From Favolaschia claudopus (Eukaryota > Basidiomycota > Agaricomycetes > Agaricales > Mycenaceae), in the NCBI GenBank assembly GCA_037176885.1, contig JAWWNJ010000187.1:1-64000 (forward strand): 64,000 nucleotides of DNA, in the 5' to 3' direction. This document shows positions 19,440 to 31,060 of this stretch, piece after piece. The position numbers and the translations under genes were made by a program. Every line of letters begins with the position of its first letter. Positions within the stretch are counted from its first letter, which is position 1. A model generated the notes under the pieces. It saw only the letters and a list, made by a program, of their open reading frames with translations, ran no database searches and had not been told where the DNA came from.

Positions 19440-22400
19440 TCGGAAGACTTTGCCAACGTTTGACGTTGTGCAATGCAAAGTAATCATCCAGGGCCGCTAA
19501 TAGCTTAACATTGCTAAACGGCTCCCAGGTAGTATCACCCAGATTCCATCTCACATTTTACTATCAATCCAGCGGTGTGCCAGAATTGAATCGACGTGCC
19601 ATTCGTTGTCTGCAGGCGCGCCGAAATCATATGGGCCAGGTCTGTCCCCTTTGGGAAACAGTGCGTCACTGGATTCAAGATACGGCCGCAACAGGCTAAC
19701 ATGAAATCTGTTATGTACTCCCCGCGAAGCTAATACTTCGGGGAGCTCTAGCTCATAATCCGAGCATTCCGGGAGAGCTTTTTGGACTCGGTAAGGTCCA
19801 ACAAAGCGAGGTAATAGTTTCTTAGCCCGCCCTTTCGGCTGCGCCAAGTTTTTAGTTGATAGATAAACAAGAGATCCCGCTGGAATCACAGGTTCGTCTC
19901 GTCGATTCTTATTTGACTGCTCAGTTGAAAACAGACGCGCCGCAATTATAGCGTCATGCGCCTCAGCTAGGTTCAACAGCGCCCGCTCGGCAAATGCTTT
20001 TACGCCGGGCGGTGGTTTCAATTCCGAACTGAATTCCTTCAACATATGCGGTATATACCCGCCGTTCAATTCAAACGGTGAGTACGTTGTCGACGCGCTG
20101 ATACTCGCGTTGATAGCAAATTCAACCATTGGGATCTTCTCTTCCCAATCTTTTTGATCGGGTTGAATGAATGATCGCAATATTTGTGACACTGAACGGT
20201 TAGCCCGCTCCATTGCCCCGTCTGTTTGGGGATGAAACGCCGTTGACATTAACAGCTTCGCTCCAAGCAGCCGGTGAACCTCACGCCAAAATGCCGATGT
20301 GAACTTTGAATCACGATCGGAAACTATTGACCGAGGTAAGCCGTGAAGGCGAACGATCTCGCGCACATAAATTCTTGCTAATTCTGTTGCCTTTGTTTTA
20401 GTCGTTATTGGTAACAAATGCACCGCTGAGGTGAGTCTGCACATGATAACCCACAAATAACTGAATTCGCCGGACTTGGGAAATGGTCCCAAGAAGTCCA
20501 TGGCCAGCGAATCCCAAGGCTGCACAGGAATCGGCAGCGTATGAAGTTTGCCCGCGGGGTGTTGATTGCTTGGTTTGTTTTCCAAAAATATCTTGCAATC
20601 GTCGCAAAATTGATGGGTTTCGACAGAAATTCGAGGCCACCAGTACCAACGACGGATATAATCTCCGGTTCGTTGTGCGCCGAAATGTCCAAGAGCACGG
20701 TGGGTTTGTTCAAGCAATACACCGCGCAATGATTGCTCCCCCAGCTTAACTCCTGGGATGCAAAGGACCTTCTCTTTCCCGCGATTAGAGGAATAGATAA
20801 GTCCGTCTCTAATTTTGAATGTAGCATAATCATTTGGATTAGCCACAATTTTCTTGAAAAATATATCGTCCTTGTACCCGTCTCGAATAAGATCAAGGAC
20901 CGGATCTTCGATTGCGGGCGGCGGTCCAGCGGTATCTTCTCGAGTTCGTGAGGCAAACACCGTTGGATCCTCGCCGTAAGTTTGAGATTTCAGATTGGTA
21001 ACTGCAGTTGGTTCTGCTGCAGCTTCCATCTCCTGCACCTCTTCATCTCGAGCTTCCAATTTATTTTGCAATCGTGCACTACGCCGAGGTTGAATTTCCT
21101 CCATTGCGCGCATCGATTCAATTTCTAACTTACGATCCCAGGGAATATCATCCTGTTCCGGATCGAGTCGGATGTCAGCGTTAACGTACTCGGAGTTATC
21201 GTGAGTCTCATTCCACGTATCATTCTCGTAGTAACGCGACAAACAATTAGCACCTTTGTTGAGCTCTCCCTTGATGTAACGGATATCAAAGTCAAACCTC
21301 GACAAATATTCCATCCACCGCGTTTGACGGCTGGATAGTCGTTTTTGCGAATGGAAAAATTCAAGCGCCTGCTGGTCCGTCACTACATGAACGCGATATC
21401 CCATTAACTTGTCTTCCCACTTTAGGAGCGCCTCTAATATTGCTAGAGTTTCCTGTTCGAAAACACGGTAATTATGTTGTGCACATGTGAATTTTCTCGA
21501 CATGAAACCTGCGGGGCGGCATGTCTGCCATGTAGGTCCTTGACCATACATTGCGCCAACTCCCGAAACTGACGCATCGCAGATAACCCATATTGGTTCA
21601 TTCAACGACCGATCAATTGGCCGCAATATGGCTGTCTTACAACAGATCAGCTTGATTGTATCAAAGCAAGATTGGTGAATGGGCCTCCATGCAAATGAGG
21701 CTCCATTTCGGGTGATAGCTGCAAGTGGTCCAGTGTACGCTGAGATATCCGGCAAAAATTGAGCCAGATACTGGACCAATCCGAGAAACCGTTGAACATC
21801 GTGATAGGTACGAGGTGTTCTCCAGTCGCGTATCTTCTCCATCTTGTCGGCGTCCGCGTGCAATCCGCGATCGTCAATCAGATGTCCGAGACAATCCATT
21901 TTCTTTGAATACAGATCACATTTCTCTTTCTTCAGATAGAACTGATTCTGGCGAAGCGTATCAAAAACTTGCCCGAGGTGCTTCTCATGCTTCTCTATGC
22001 TATTTGAATAAATGAATATGTCATCCAAGTAGACGTGAACAAACCGTCCAATAAATTCCTGGAATACCATTGTCATTATACGTTGAAACGTAGCAGGTGC
22101 GTTGCAGTCCCCAATCTGCATGGTGTGACTGACATAGGTGCCATAAATTGTAGCAAAAGAAGTTTTCCAGACGTCTTCAGCAATTATTCTAATTTGCTCG
22201 TAGGCGTCGGACATGTCGATTTTAGATCGATATTTCGCGCGTGCACAATCCATACGGATTTGATCCTGATCCGGAAATGGTGTCACGTCTTTCTGCGTGT
22301 TCGCATTGCGCTTGCGACAGTCTATTGCGGTACGCAATGTCCCATTCTTTCTAGGGATACACAGCATCGGTGCAGCTTGATTTGTCTGAACAGGTTGCCA

Positions 22401-22450
22401 CCAGCCGGCACGAGTATATTTTTGAATTTTCTCGCTGAGCTGTGGTTTCA

Positions 22451-23528
22451 TAGTCTGAAATTGTTGGCGGGGTTCGACCCGGACCTCGGTTTTGTCACGG
22501 CTGTAACATCATGTGCATTTCCCCACGCCCCAATGGGGCATGACACGTATACGCTTCGGTGCTATGGTACGCAGCGACGACCCACTGTGAAGGCTTCGCA
22601 AGCCTAGAGAAGTATTGAAAGACTGTCCAGCCCATAGATAGACATAATTCAGTGCTATTTTACGCTTTAGGACCATAACCATCAAGTAATATTGCGTTCA
22701 TGGAATAAGTATACTGTAGAGTTTCGCTCAATTCGTATGTCACGCGTCACAGGCCTGAAAATTTACGAATTTTTTCGTGCCTGTCACAGGTCACTGAGGG
22801 TTCTTACGAATAGCGAAAACCAGTCACAAATTCTGCCCCAAGGCGCCGAAAAATCAGAAATTTCTTCCGGCGCGGCCCTAGTCGTGCCGCGCCAGGCCGC
22901 GCTTTCTTACAACTTGGTTTCTTGCATCGGCTGCGTGTGCCATCTCCGGCTTGATGTGATTGACGTGTTTTCGGCACTCATCTGGGCAAGAAAGTAGCCA
23001 AAAAGTAGAAATCTCAAGAAAATCCGTGATAGAGTGCAAAAATGCGAGGCGCGTACCTGCATGAACACAGTTGTTTCCCACTATGTTTCCCCGCCAGAAT
23101 ATACCAATTTACGAAAAATTTTCCCTGTCACGCGCCGGCCCAGGCATTTACGAATATCCAAGTTCGAATCGCGATGTCACAGGTCACAGGCCAGGAGAAT
23201 TGACCGAAACTATACAGTAGTATCTTCGGCATACGTACTGGTTACGACCCCGCCCAAAGTCCCAGATGCTTCACAATGGTAAATATCAGCCCCGGCAAGT
23301 GTAAATAAGGGGTTTCAAGCCCTCCATACAGCCAACAAGCTGCATATTGGGCTCAAGTTGGACCGCCAAGTTTTCCGAACGACGTGTCATTTCCTTATCC
23401 GACCGTGTGAACTGGCACGTGTGTCACAGAATCCGAGGTCTTGGATGACAGGCGCCATCAAGTTCAGACTCTATATAATAGATTCATCGACTATCATAAA
23501 TCTTGTAGAGTCTGACTTGGTGAGACTA
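22451..23528. mobile_element. TAGTCT-type TIR element with 9 bp target duplication
   Basis: The left end TAGTCTGA at 22451 mirrors the right end TAGTCTCA (reading inward from 23528). GTGGTTTCA is duplicated exactly at 22442-22450 and 23529-23537. The right terminus carries a hairpin, CAGACTCTA...TAGAGTCTG, like the hairpins of the 45724-50182 element. The left terminus has GGCGGGGTTCGACCC, tRNA T-arm-like. No coding sequence. It splits Gypsy 2 between linker and RT and contains a second-level MITE (22712-23219). Confidence 0.8.
22712..23219. mobile_element. TACTGTA-family MITE
   Basis: The first 23 bp (TACTGTAGAGTTTCGCTCAA...) and the last 23 bp are inverted copies with two mismatches. Internally it holds TCACAGGTCACAGG-type words facing each other at both ends. 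The terminal TA fits a TA target. The family also occurs at 25777-25947, 55575-55812 and 60506. Confidence 0.75.
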
Positions 23529-24156
23529 GTGGTTTCATAGCATCTGGGCATCGCGGAAGATGGTAATGATACAGCATCTTCTCATCAGTGAGTGGAATTC
23601 TATGGTTAACTGCCCGGAGTGGCGGCATCTTTTCAGGTACCCCCGACATAATATCCAAGCAGATATCCATCCACCGATCTCGAAGCCGTGGAATGTCCTC
23701 CTCAGTAAACTTCAGTTTACCGGCTTCGATCTCTTGAACATGAATGTCCGTAGCGGTACGAAACATTTTTCCAAGGTGTTCTTTAACCTCGTCAGCCAGA
23801 ACCTCAGATAATTTGGTGGAGGATTCTGATTTCACAGGTTTTCGGAGAGCATTCAATCGGATACGCTCAGTATTTCGTTCGACTGAATGTCTATCAGGAA
23901 AATAGCGGCGTGAGAATTCCATCACAAACTCTGGAAACTTTTCACCCTCCGCGCTAGTAATTTTACCGGTCTCCTCAATGATAACAGGAATATCCGAAGG
24001 TAAGGTTTCACGAGACAGTTCTTCAATCATCTCCTCGTCAGGGACCTCCTGCATAGTCACTGTCCCTTTCCGAGTAGTCGTCATTCCAACAAACTGCTCG
24101 CGATGGTTGACTGTTGACGGTGCAGTGGCGGGAATTTCTTCTCCCGCCGCCTCATG

Positions 24157-25299
24157 TCATTCTTGCGTGGCGCGTACAATGCGGCGAGCGGCATTTTGCC
24201 ATTCAACCTCGCTGCATTCTGCTTTCTCGGAAAAAGTTGCGGATGGTACTCCAGCAACCCGTACGGTATTGAACTCAAAATGCAGAGAAATTCGGTGCTT
24301 CCTCATGAATTTTGTTCCCAGAATTACATCGAACCGGTCGAGGTTCACAATATCCAAATACTCTTCCGACATAATATCGTCGTACTCAAGCATCGCAATC
24401 ATACCAGGATTAATTTTCGAGCGACTACCGGCAGTTCCCAACTGAAGAGTCACTTCAGACTGAATTGGGAACACCTTAATCCCCGCGACGCGCGCAAATT
24501 CGGGACTACAAGCTTCGGTTGTACAGCCCGAATCAAACAACGTGAATGCAGGTTTGTTGTTGATGTTCACATATGCAGTCAAACAGAAATTCTCTGACTC
24601 TGACCGCGCAGGCCAGGACCTCGGATAATGCCTTTGGAGGCTAGATCCCAAAATGTCCGAACAGCCAAAAATTCCCACGCTTTTTGAGATTGCAGAAATC
24701 GCGTTTTCAGAGTTGCGGGCAGTTTCGAAAATTTTCTCCTCCCAAAATCTGGGAGAAATTGTCCGAACCGGGGATCTAGGGTATAGCCGCATTTTCAGAG
24801 GTCCTCGCAGGCCTCGGGCGTGGTTTTTTCGTTCTTTTGAGATACACGCCTCGTTTTTGGCCTGATTGAGAGGTAGAGTCTTTCTCGCTCCGCTCACGGC
24901 CTGCGGAAAAATATTCGACCACCTGCTCGGGGTCGCGAGTTTCCATGAGATACTTGGCCATTTCTTTTGCCAACTTATCGACGTCTTCTTCGGTAACGAA
25001 TTCATCGTCGGAATAATCATCACACACCCCAAATAGTCCCAACTCCTCCAGCAAAGTTCCCTTTGCTTGGGCTTTGGTTTTAAATTCGTTTGCGGAGGTG
25101 GTAATTCCACCGACTCATCACTTCCAATACCTGGATCAGTGTCGGGTCTTTCCGAGTCAGAAAAGTCACATTCAGACTCCTCGTCTGAATCCGAAACAGA
25201 CTCTAACTCGGGAGTATCATTCTCCCCCGAGTCTTCAACGTTGACGCGATAACATCTCTCGTCGTCGTCGTAGTCTGAATATTCACTGCACTCCTCCAA
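24157..25299 (-). pseudogene. Gypsy 2 aspartic protease region
   Basis: The acidic N-terminal part (SDYDDDERCYRVNVEDSGEN) is followed by a segment where two shifts offset each other: the likely native frame reads GLFGVCDDYSDDEFVTEEDV and ERSEKDSTSQSGQ. The protease domain is then clear: FTLFDSGCTTEACSPEFARV with active-site DSG, LQLGTAGSRSKI, and FDVILGTKFMRKH with the conserved ILG. TGA at 24157-24159 separates it from the pol linker in the same frame. In a polyprotein this would block pol synthesis unless read through. Confidence 0.85.
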
Positions 25300-25349
25300 T
25301 GTATACTCGGAGTCGTACTGAACACCATCAACTATTTCATCTTCAGCGT

Positions 25350-26540
25350 CTGAATCGACTATCTGCTTGAACTGCTCGGATGTTTCCTCCGAAGACTTTG
25401 ATCCAGATTGCTTTGACTCTGAGGACTTTTGACCTTTTCCTCATTATCATTCACAACTTCACGTCCATGATACATAATAGGCGCGCGCGTTTTATTATTT
25501 GGGCAGATGGGATCATTGCTATAGTGATTACCACACAACTCCACCATTTTCCCTTAGGAGATGGCGGCTTGGCCCCTTGTTGAGGTTCGGGATACGGACG
25601 AACTTTCGTTCCCGTCCATCCATTCCCTCCCCCATCACGAGTTTCCTGTCGTGATACCTCCCTGGGATTATGCGATCTGAATTCGGGCGGTAATCACCCT
25701 TTTTCTGCTCGTTCTGAAGAGGTTCGCGTTTCACAAAGCGATACCGCTTCGTGATATCACGTCGACCAGCAAGCCATACTGTACCAATCTGTATGACTGA
25801 AACGCAAAATAGACCGTAGGCTGAAACGCTTGAAACGGCTTACAAATCACCCTTTTATGGAAGGTGACCTGCCTTATATGGGTGATTTGTAAGCGAAAAA
25901 AGGCCGCCGTTACGCGTTACGTTTCAGTCATACAGATTGGTACAGTACGAGGTGAATCCTTCGTTCCACCTTCACGTCTCGTTGATGGCTCACTGAATCA
26001 CGGTTGAGAGCGCCGTCTCTCTGCATTGCGTTCTTCTATGGACCTATGCCATTCATAATTCACAGCACAATCAAGTATCTCTTTGACTTTGCTGTACTCC
26101 GCTGTGATGTTTCGCTCTGTCAGCGATTTTAAACATCCCGGCGGGCATCTGGGACATGAACTGTGTTTTGAATGTATAGGAATCGGGACGTTTAACCATA
26201 CGTCTCGACGCGTTCATGAGCTGGTGGTAATAACCAGTTATACCCATTTCCGGAGAATAACGGGCACTCCAGAATAAATCTGTTGATTTTTGCACACTCG
26301 CCTTATTAATGAAGCGATCGAAGAGGCCTAGTATAACCTCCTCGTATGTCCAATCGCGCTGGGTACGGTATAACCCAGTGACTTGATTTTCATACCAATC
26401 CTTAGCCGCGCCGGATAAATAAAATCCGTGGGTAAGAATGCGTTTCCGGTCATTCTCTTTACACCCAGCCCATCAGCTCTAACCAACGACCCATCACTAT
26501 TATGTGTTCGTCGAATTTGGTGATATCTGAGGACCCGTTA
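25350..26540 (-). pseudogene. gag: Gypsy 2 capsid domain and zinc-knuckle remnant
   Basis: The capsid-like frame reads RILTHGFYLSGAAKDWYENQ, TQRDWTYEEVILGLFDRFI, SPEMGITGYYHQLMNASRR and DSYTFKTQFMSQMP, the usual Gag alpha-helical domain of fungal Gypsy elements. A MITE (25777-25947) then interrupts. Beyond it, RKFVRIPNLNKGPSRH and VELCGNHYSNDPICP look like the region around a decayed CCHC knuckle. Frames change several times. Confidence 0.75.
25777..25947. mobile_element. Short TACTGTA-family MITE in gag
   Basis: Perfect 28 bp TIRs start TACTGTACCAATCTGTATGA at 25777 and mirror it to 25947. Only 171 bp long; the interior forms a second hairpin (GCTTACAAATCACCC / GGGTGATTTGTAAGC). TA at both ends. 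Inserted in the Gypsy 2 gag region. Confidence 0.9.
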
Positions 26541-29159
26541 TACATAGGTGGAACGGGGAATTTCAAGGTTTTTATTTTCATCGAATACTGATGAGACCTT
26601 TGTCTTCTTCCCCAAAGTCTCTTTGAGGAATTTCTTATAGAAATGATGAAGACTGCGCCGCCATCGTTTCAGATGTTTTGCAGGCAGTCCTGCCATAGAC
26701 GGATCGCCCGGTTCAACGCGATATTTTTTATCTCGTCGCCCATGCGAATGATGATTTCGCCGTGAATTACGACGGCGACGACGACGATAAGCGCGGTTGG
26801 TTGCCCTTGTGCTTGCGAGGAGTATGGGACGAACCTTTTTTCTTTTTATGGTCATCGTCTGAATTGGAACTTTCGTCTGAACTCTCATTCGACGAACTGC
26901 TGGAATCACCAGATGAATGACTTGGTGAACTGTCGCGATTGCGGCGTATTTTACGCTTCTTCCGCGAGTCTCTCTCAGAGTCGCTGGACTCCCCAAACGC
27001 GCTGTCCGTTGTTTCGGAGCGTGAATAATTAGAATCTGACCGATAGCTTCGGCGATTCTTCTTGGATTTTTTACGAGACGAAGCTCTGGAGGACGAGTCA
27101 GAGTCTGAAGATGACTCTCCCCCATCCGACGGGGTTCGGCTTCTTCTTCGCCTTCTTTTCTTTCTTGGCTTGAGGGTTGACTGGTGTTGTCGATTTGCCC
27201 TCGCCCATTGCCTCAGCTTGACCTTCAGCCCTTATTTTCTTAGCTGGAGGTGTCGCATTCAAATCCCATCCACTTCCAGTTCGGTGTTTGAATGGGTGCT
27301 GGGCCTATTTCAATTGGTTCGTCTTTAGCGTCGAATCAATATTCATATCAATATACCCCGAGTACCCGTTCTCCCTTCAACATTGTCGTCGAAGGCGTTG
27401 GAAATACCACGCGGTCATGCCACGGAACAGGTTTGCCCACACCATAGAGCGAATTATCCTCAACTTTAGGTTTGGGCGCCGCAGCATCAGCTTTCAGTGG
27501 AGTGAAATCCATCCGAACCTCTTCTGGTCAACAGCGGTGGCTAGCTGAGCCACTGCTGATTTCTTGCGCTGCTCGGCCTTCTGCCGTTGAGCACACGCAA
27601 CTTCGTACGCCGTACGTGCGGTCCTCTTCGAGAACGCGTGCCTTTTCATCCTCTTCGGCGGTCTCTCGTTGTATCTCAAGAACACGCCGTGAAAATTCCT
27701 CTTGGTCTTGAGCCTGCACTTGTTTTGCATACTCAAAATCTGCCTCCTCCACCGCGTCGTTCACGGCAACCTGCTCAGCAGACTCACGGTCATCGTTGAC
27801 CCTCAAGTCTCGAAGCTTGTTCATCCCCAGAACAAACTGTTCCGGCGATGACGATCCTCTTCCGTGAACGCCATCTGTTTATGTTCTTTGTCAAGAGCAA
27901 TGGCGGCTTCCGCGAGTCGTTTCCCTCTATTATGGTGAAGTAACAATCTCATCGTCAGAGTTGTCGTCGTAGACAACGATGGGCGCGGGCGCCAGCTTTT
28001 GCGACTCACGACCACCTTTATGTGGTGAGGAATCGACCGCGCGATCTTTTTCGCTGCGGGCGCATCGCTCGCTGACCATCCGACATAACGGCGTCATCGC
28101 GAGAGCCGCTGTACTCATTCAAAACAGAAGAGGGATATGGAGAAAGTGCACTGGGCCCCAGTTGTTAGAGCACCAGGGCCATGCATAATTTTGCGAGCGC
28201 GACTCAGCACTCGCGGTACTGCCCGGCTGCTTTGACCTTTGCAGCGACGCACCATCGTTGTTGACAGGAAGTGCGTCTCGTACCGGGCTCGGAGAATGAC
28301 GTCGACGACGTGGAATATCACTCACAAGTTTTTCCCTCGTCCTTGAGAGTTTTCCGGTGAGCCTTCGTTTGCGGGGGGTCGTCAACATCGGGAACTTCCT
28401 TTCTTGGATGAGCGAGCCTTCTCGTGCTTCGTTGTGGTCAACATGTTGCCAGGCTGAGGTATATAGCTTAGCGGTGTCGACTGCTCCATCCTATTTTCAG
28501 AATCGAGCGACGGAGCGGAGATGGACCCAGCAGGAAGAGAATGAGAAGAAAATTGTATGATTGGATCTACCGGAGCAGAGCCTTTTTGGATGATGTATTC
28601 GACAGTAACACCTGAACCCGAGGCAATGAACACTCGCTGTGATATAGATGATAAATGAGTCAGGTGGAGGGGTAAGCAGGCTTAGACCACACCTTAACCA
28701 ATAGTTCAGCTGTTCAAGGTATAAATCCGACGCCTAACCATATGAAGTTTGATTAATCAATCCCGGGATAGGCCGCAAAACAGGTTTAAGCAGTGTTTGT
28801 TTTCATCAGCTTGTAAGGCGGCGGGGTATCAGATCTAGTATACTGGTAGGGAGTCAAGATGCTGAGCGTAGTTGCCCAGTAACGACGGTAGGTGTATGAG
28901 CGACATGAGAGTAGAAAGAAGACTGTGCCAGCGCACCATGCATACTGGCCTGGATTTGCGTGGCTGTCTCCCACGTCGTCAGGGGTCGGCACTGCCTTTG
29001 TTCGCCGACGTCCACGCGATGACGGAGGATCTCCGTCGTCGGTGACAGCAGATCCTATCGGTGCGATTGTGCCGATCGTTTCCGGAGAGGGTGCAGGAGC
29101 CGAGTTCGTAGCCTGCTTGCGCTGTGCTTTCCTCGAGATGATGGTGGTAGCCATAGTCG
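26541..29159 (-). pseudogene. Gypsy 2 N-terminal gag region
   Basis: Several short open pieces on the minus strand: a likely start MATTIISRKAQRKQATNSA at 29159; a Glu/Ala-rich coiled coil (27500-27824, QDQEEFSRRVLEIQRETAEE, then QRKAEQRKKSAVAQL-like sequence in another frame); a Ser/Asp- and Arg-rich segment (26830-27125); and a tail MAGLPAKHLKRWRRSLHHFY. A possible 300 bp intron (28640-28945) follows the first exon. Frames shift repeatedly, so I do not give a full model. The layout (N-terminal coil, basic Ser-rich region, capsid) resembles the start of Gypsy 1 but the sequences differ. Confidence 0.55.
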
Positions 29160-29919
29160 AAGATGGGACAGCGAAAAGTGTTATCGATGGGGGCTCGTGC
29201 GCGTAGCAGACGAAATTCTCGCACTGTGGCAAGAGCACACTCGATGACCCACGTAAAGTAGGGTTCAAAAAAAGTGTAAAGTTGGGTGACTTCCAGTCGC
29301 ACAAGCACACTGAACCAGAACAAAGTAGATTCTAGAGTGTGTCGTAGTGCGAAGTAAAAAGTAGAAGTAAAGTACTACAAATAATCTGACAGCTTTTATA
29401 GGTACGATTTCATGTATGTAATCGTCCTCTGAATAATACACCTCGGATCGGAAGCGGAGTTGAATCAAACCCGACGCGTCCCCAACGCGTCCCTAACACT
29501 TTCTCTTCTCTTTTCACAACTTGAAAACTTGAATTCCGCCAGACATAATTCATAAGCCTATTTTTTAGGGGAATTTGGAGATTTGTCGGAAAAAATTAAA
29601 AGTCACGTGTGGAGCGAATTGATCGAAATGGTGGGGACTGGCAAATCACACCAAACAAATGTCTGTTTGGACTTTGTTCGGAGTCGGTCCTGCCCCCCCG
29701 CCCTGTGGAAGTGAGCTCCTCGGGGGTTTCTGTACAGCTTCCAGATCATCGCCTTCCTACCCAGAAGCAGGTTCGTGTCATGGTATCAACAAGCATAGAA
29801 CTCGGTTGGCTCGGAATCCTTTTCGTGCGACTTGGTTGGATGGTGAGACGCAATCGTCGGGACATGTATTAGTGCGGGTCTCTATCTCTGTATAGGGTTT
29901 GCACTTACGCCATTAGCGG
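29160..29919. other. Probable 5' flank or LTR of Gypsy 2 and unassigned sequence
   Basis: No gene recognised. The 5' LTR of Gypsy 2 should lie around 29180-29500, but no second copy was found to confirm it. GACGCGTCCCCAACGCGTCC near 29472 is a short direct repeat. Confidence 0.3.
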
Positions 29920-30114
29920 GTTTGTGCAAAGCGACCCGGGTCGCTTTGCGAGCCGCTCAGATCTCCACAACGAGCAGCCTCAGTGTGAGGTCCAGCGACC
30001 TAGGAATGCCCCAGGGCCGCGATACTCTCCTAGGTCGCTTGGAGCTCATACCTGGTATCTGTTGTTGCGGAGATCTGAGCGGTTTGAAAAGCGACCTGGG
30101 TCGCTCGCACAAAC
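29920..30114. repeat. Foldback element with repeated GCGACC/GGTCGC words
   Basis: About 50 bp inverted ends (GTTTGTGCAAAGCGACC left; CGACCTGGGTCGCTCGCACAAAC mirrored on the right, plus CGCTCAGATCTCC on both arms). GCGACC and GGTCGC occur repeatedly, also in the centre (CAGCGACCTAGG / CCTAGGTCGCTTGG). Non-coding, 195 bp; it could form a near-complete hairpin. Confidence 0.7.
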
Positions 30115-30339
30115 TCCCTATTCTTTCACGCAGCTACAATCCTCATGTTGAGGCTCCCGATCATAAATCGAAATTTACCGTCGCCATTACGGACAACGAT
30201 AATTACGGTGGTTTCCGTGTTGGATTAGGACGTCCAAGTCTATTCATATTGTGTAATTAAACTGTTGGCACCGAGTCAAGCAGCCCTCGATAACAACATT
30301 CTGGGGAAGTTCTCGCTAAATAATATCATTGAATATAGC

Positions 30340-31060
30340 CTCAAACCTTGCTGTGAATGCTTGGGTCCAAGGAAAATGAGAGGAAATCAGAAGAGTGACT
30401 CACAATTTCGTTTCCAAGCTAATATTGACATTGAGCACGGACGTCCTGGGGCAACAGCGAAAAAGGAAAACACCATAAGAAACTATACAGCTTCGAATTG
30501 ATGTTGGCAATGCTTGAGATCAGAGGAAACGAGTAGAAATTGGAAGAGAAACTTACATTTCTGTTTTGATGTAATATTGATGGCAACCATTGAGCGCGGC
30601 GTTCCCGGGACAGCGCCGCATAAATGAGCAGCAGGAAGAGCTGAAAAGGTCTAAAACGACGCCGGGTAGGCTTTAGTTGAGGGGAAACGAGCAGAAATTG
30701 AAAGAGAAACATACATTCTTGGTTTGATGCTGATTATTGATGGTAGTCATCGAGCGCGAGCGTTCCCCCGCACAAACGGACAGCAGGAAAATCTAGAGAA
30801 ATCTAAAACCACGCCGGGTACGCTTGAGTTCAAGGGAAACGAGCGGAAATTGAAAGAGAAATTTAGATTTTGTTTCAATGCTTTCATGTTGATCGGGGCG
30901 GTAGAGCGTGACATTCTCGAGACGAAACCAGAAGATCCGGGGAAGGAAAGGGTGGGGGAGATCTGAGCAAGATTGGGCGTGTTTGAACTGGAAGGGAAAC
31001 AGCAGAGAGTGAATGAGAAACTTGATGCTGTACTTATTTTTCAAGTTAATGGTGTTGATT
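30340..31060. repeat. Diverged tandem repeat, about five units of about 155 bp
   Basis: The motif GGAAACGAGCAGAAATTGAA and variants recur at about 30382, 30536, 30693, 30846 and 31005, so spacing is 153-159 bp. Units also share TTGATG...ATTGATGG and GAGCGCG...GTTCCC. On the minus strand the shared block contains splice-donor-like GTAAGTTTCTC or GTATGTTTCTC. It may be an old minisatellite or duplicated exons of a decayed or non-coding transcript. No protein was recognised. Confidence 0.6.

Larger units (their letters stand above)
19440..24156 (-). pseudogene. pol: Gypsy 2 pol: linker, reverse transcriptase, RNase H, integrase
   Basis: The linker exon 24156-23538 ends HLPRCPDAMKP and continues after the 22451-23528 insertion at PQLSEKIQKYTRAGWWQP. 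The RT catalytic box YLDD lies at 22031-22020. RNase H shows ICDASVSGVGAMYG, EQETLAILEAL and VVTDQQALEF. The integrase has a zinc-binding HHCC region (THRALGHFG, CDDC) and the DDE core (MDFLGPFP, VSDRDSKFTSAFW, then Glu in AMERANRSV). The long frame stops at 19551-19553 (WIDSKM), but a shifted frame goes on as WNLGDTTWEPFSNVKLLAAL, which resembles a chromodomain end. The product would copy element RNA to DNA and insert it. Frame break, insertion and upstream stop make this copy inactive. Confidence 0.9.
19440..29160 (-). mobile_element. Gypsy-type LTR retrotransposon 2, degraded
   Basis: Reading leftwards: gag start near 29160, basic/Ser-rich gag, capsid domain, zinc-knuckle remnant, aspartic protease, linker, RT, RNase H, integrase and a chromodomain-like tail. 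Frameshifts and stops occur in gag, at 24157-24159 and near 19551. It carries inserts at 22451-23528 and 25777-25947. Domain order (protease, RT, RNase H, integrase) is that of Ty3/Gypsy elements; the C-terminal WEPFSNVKLLAALDDY suggests a chromovirus. Confidence 0.9.

Noticed and set aside
24157..24159. Programmed stop read-through between protease and pol of Gypsy 2
   Set aside because: Possible in principle, but the same element has several other frameshifts, so ordinary decay is the simpler reading.
28892..29206. Plus-strand gene opposite the Gypsy 2 gag start
   Set aside because: It is the reverse of the MATTIISRKAQRKQA-containing gag exon; the minus-strand reading fits the element layout.
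30340..31060. CRISPR array
   Set aside because: Repeats are long, diverged and without constant short repeats or unique spacers; the genome is eukaryotic.
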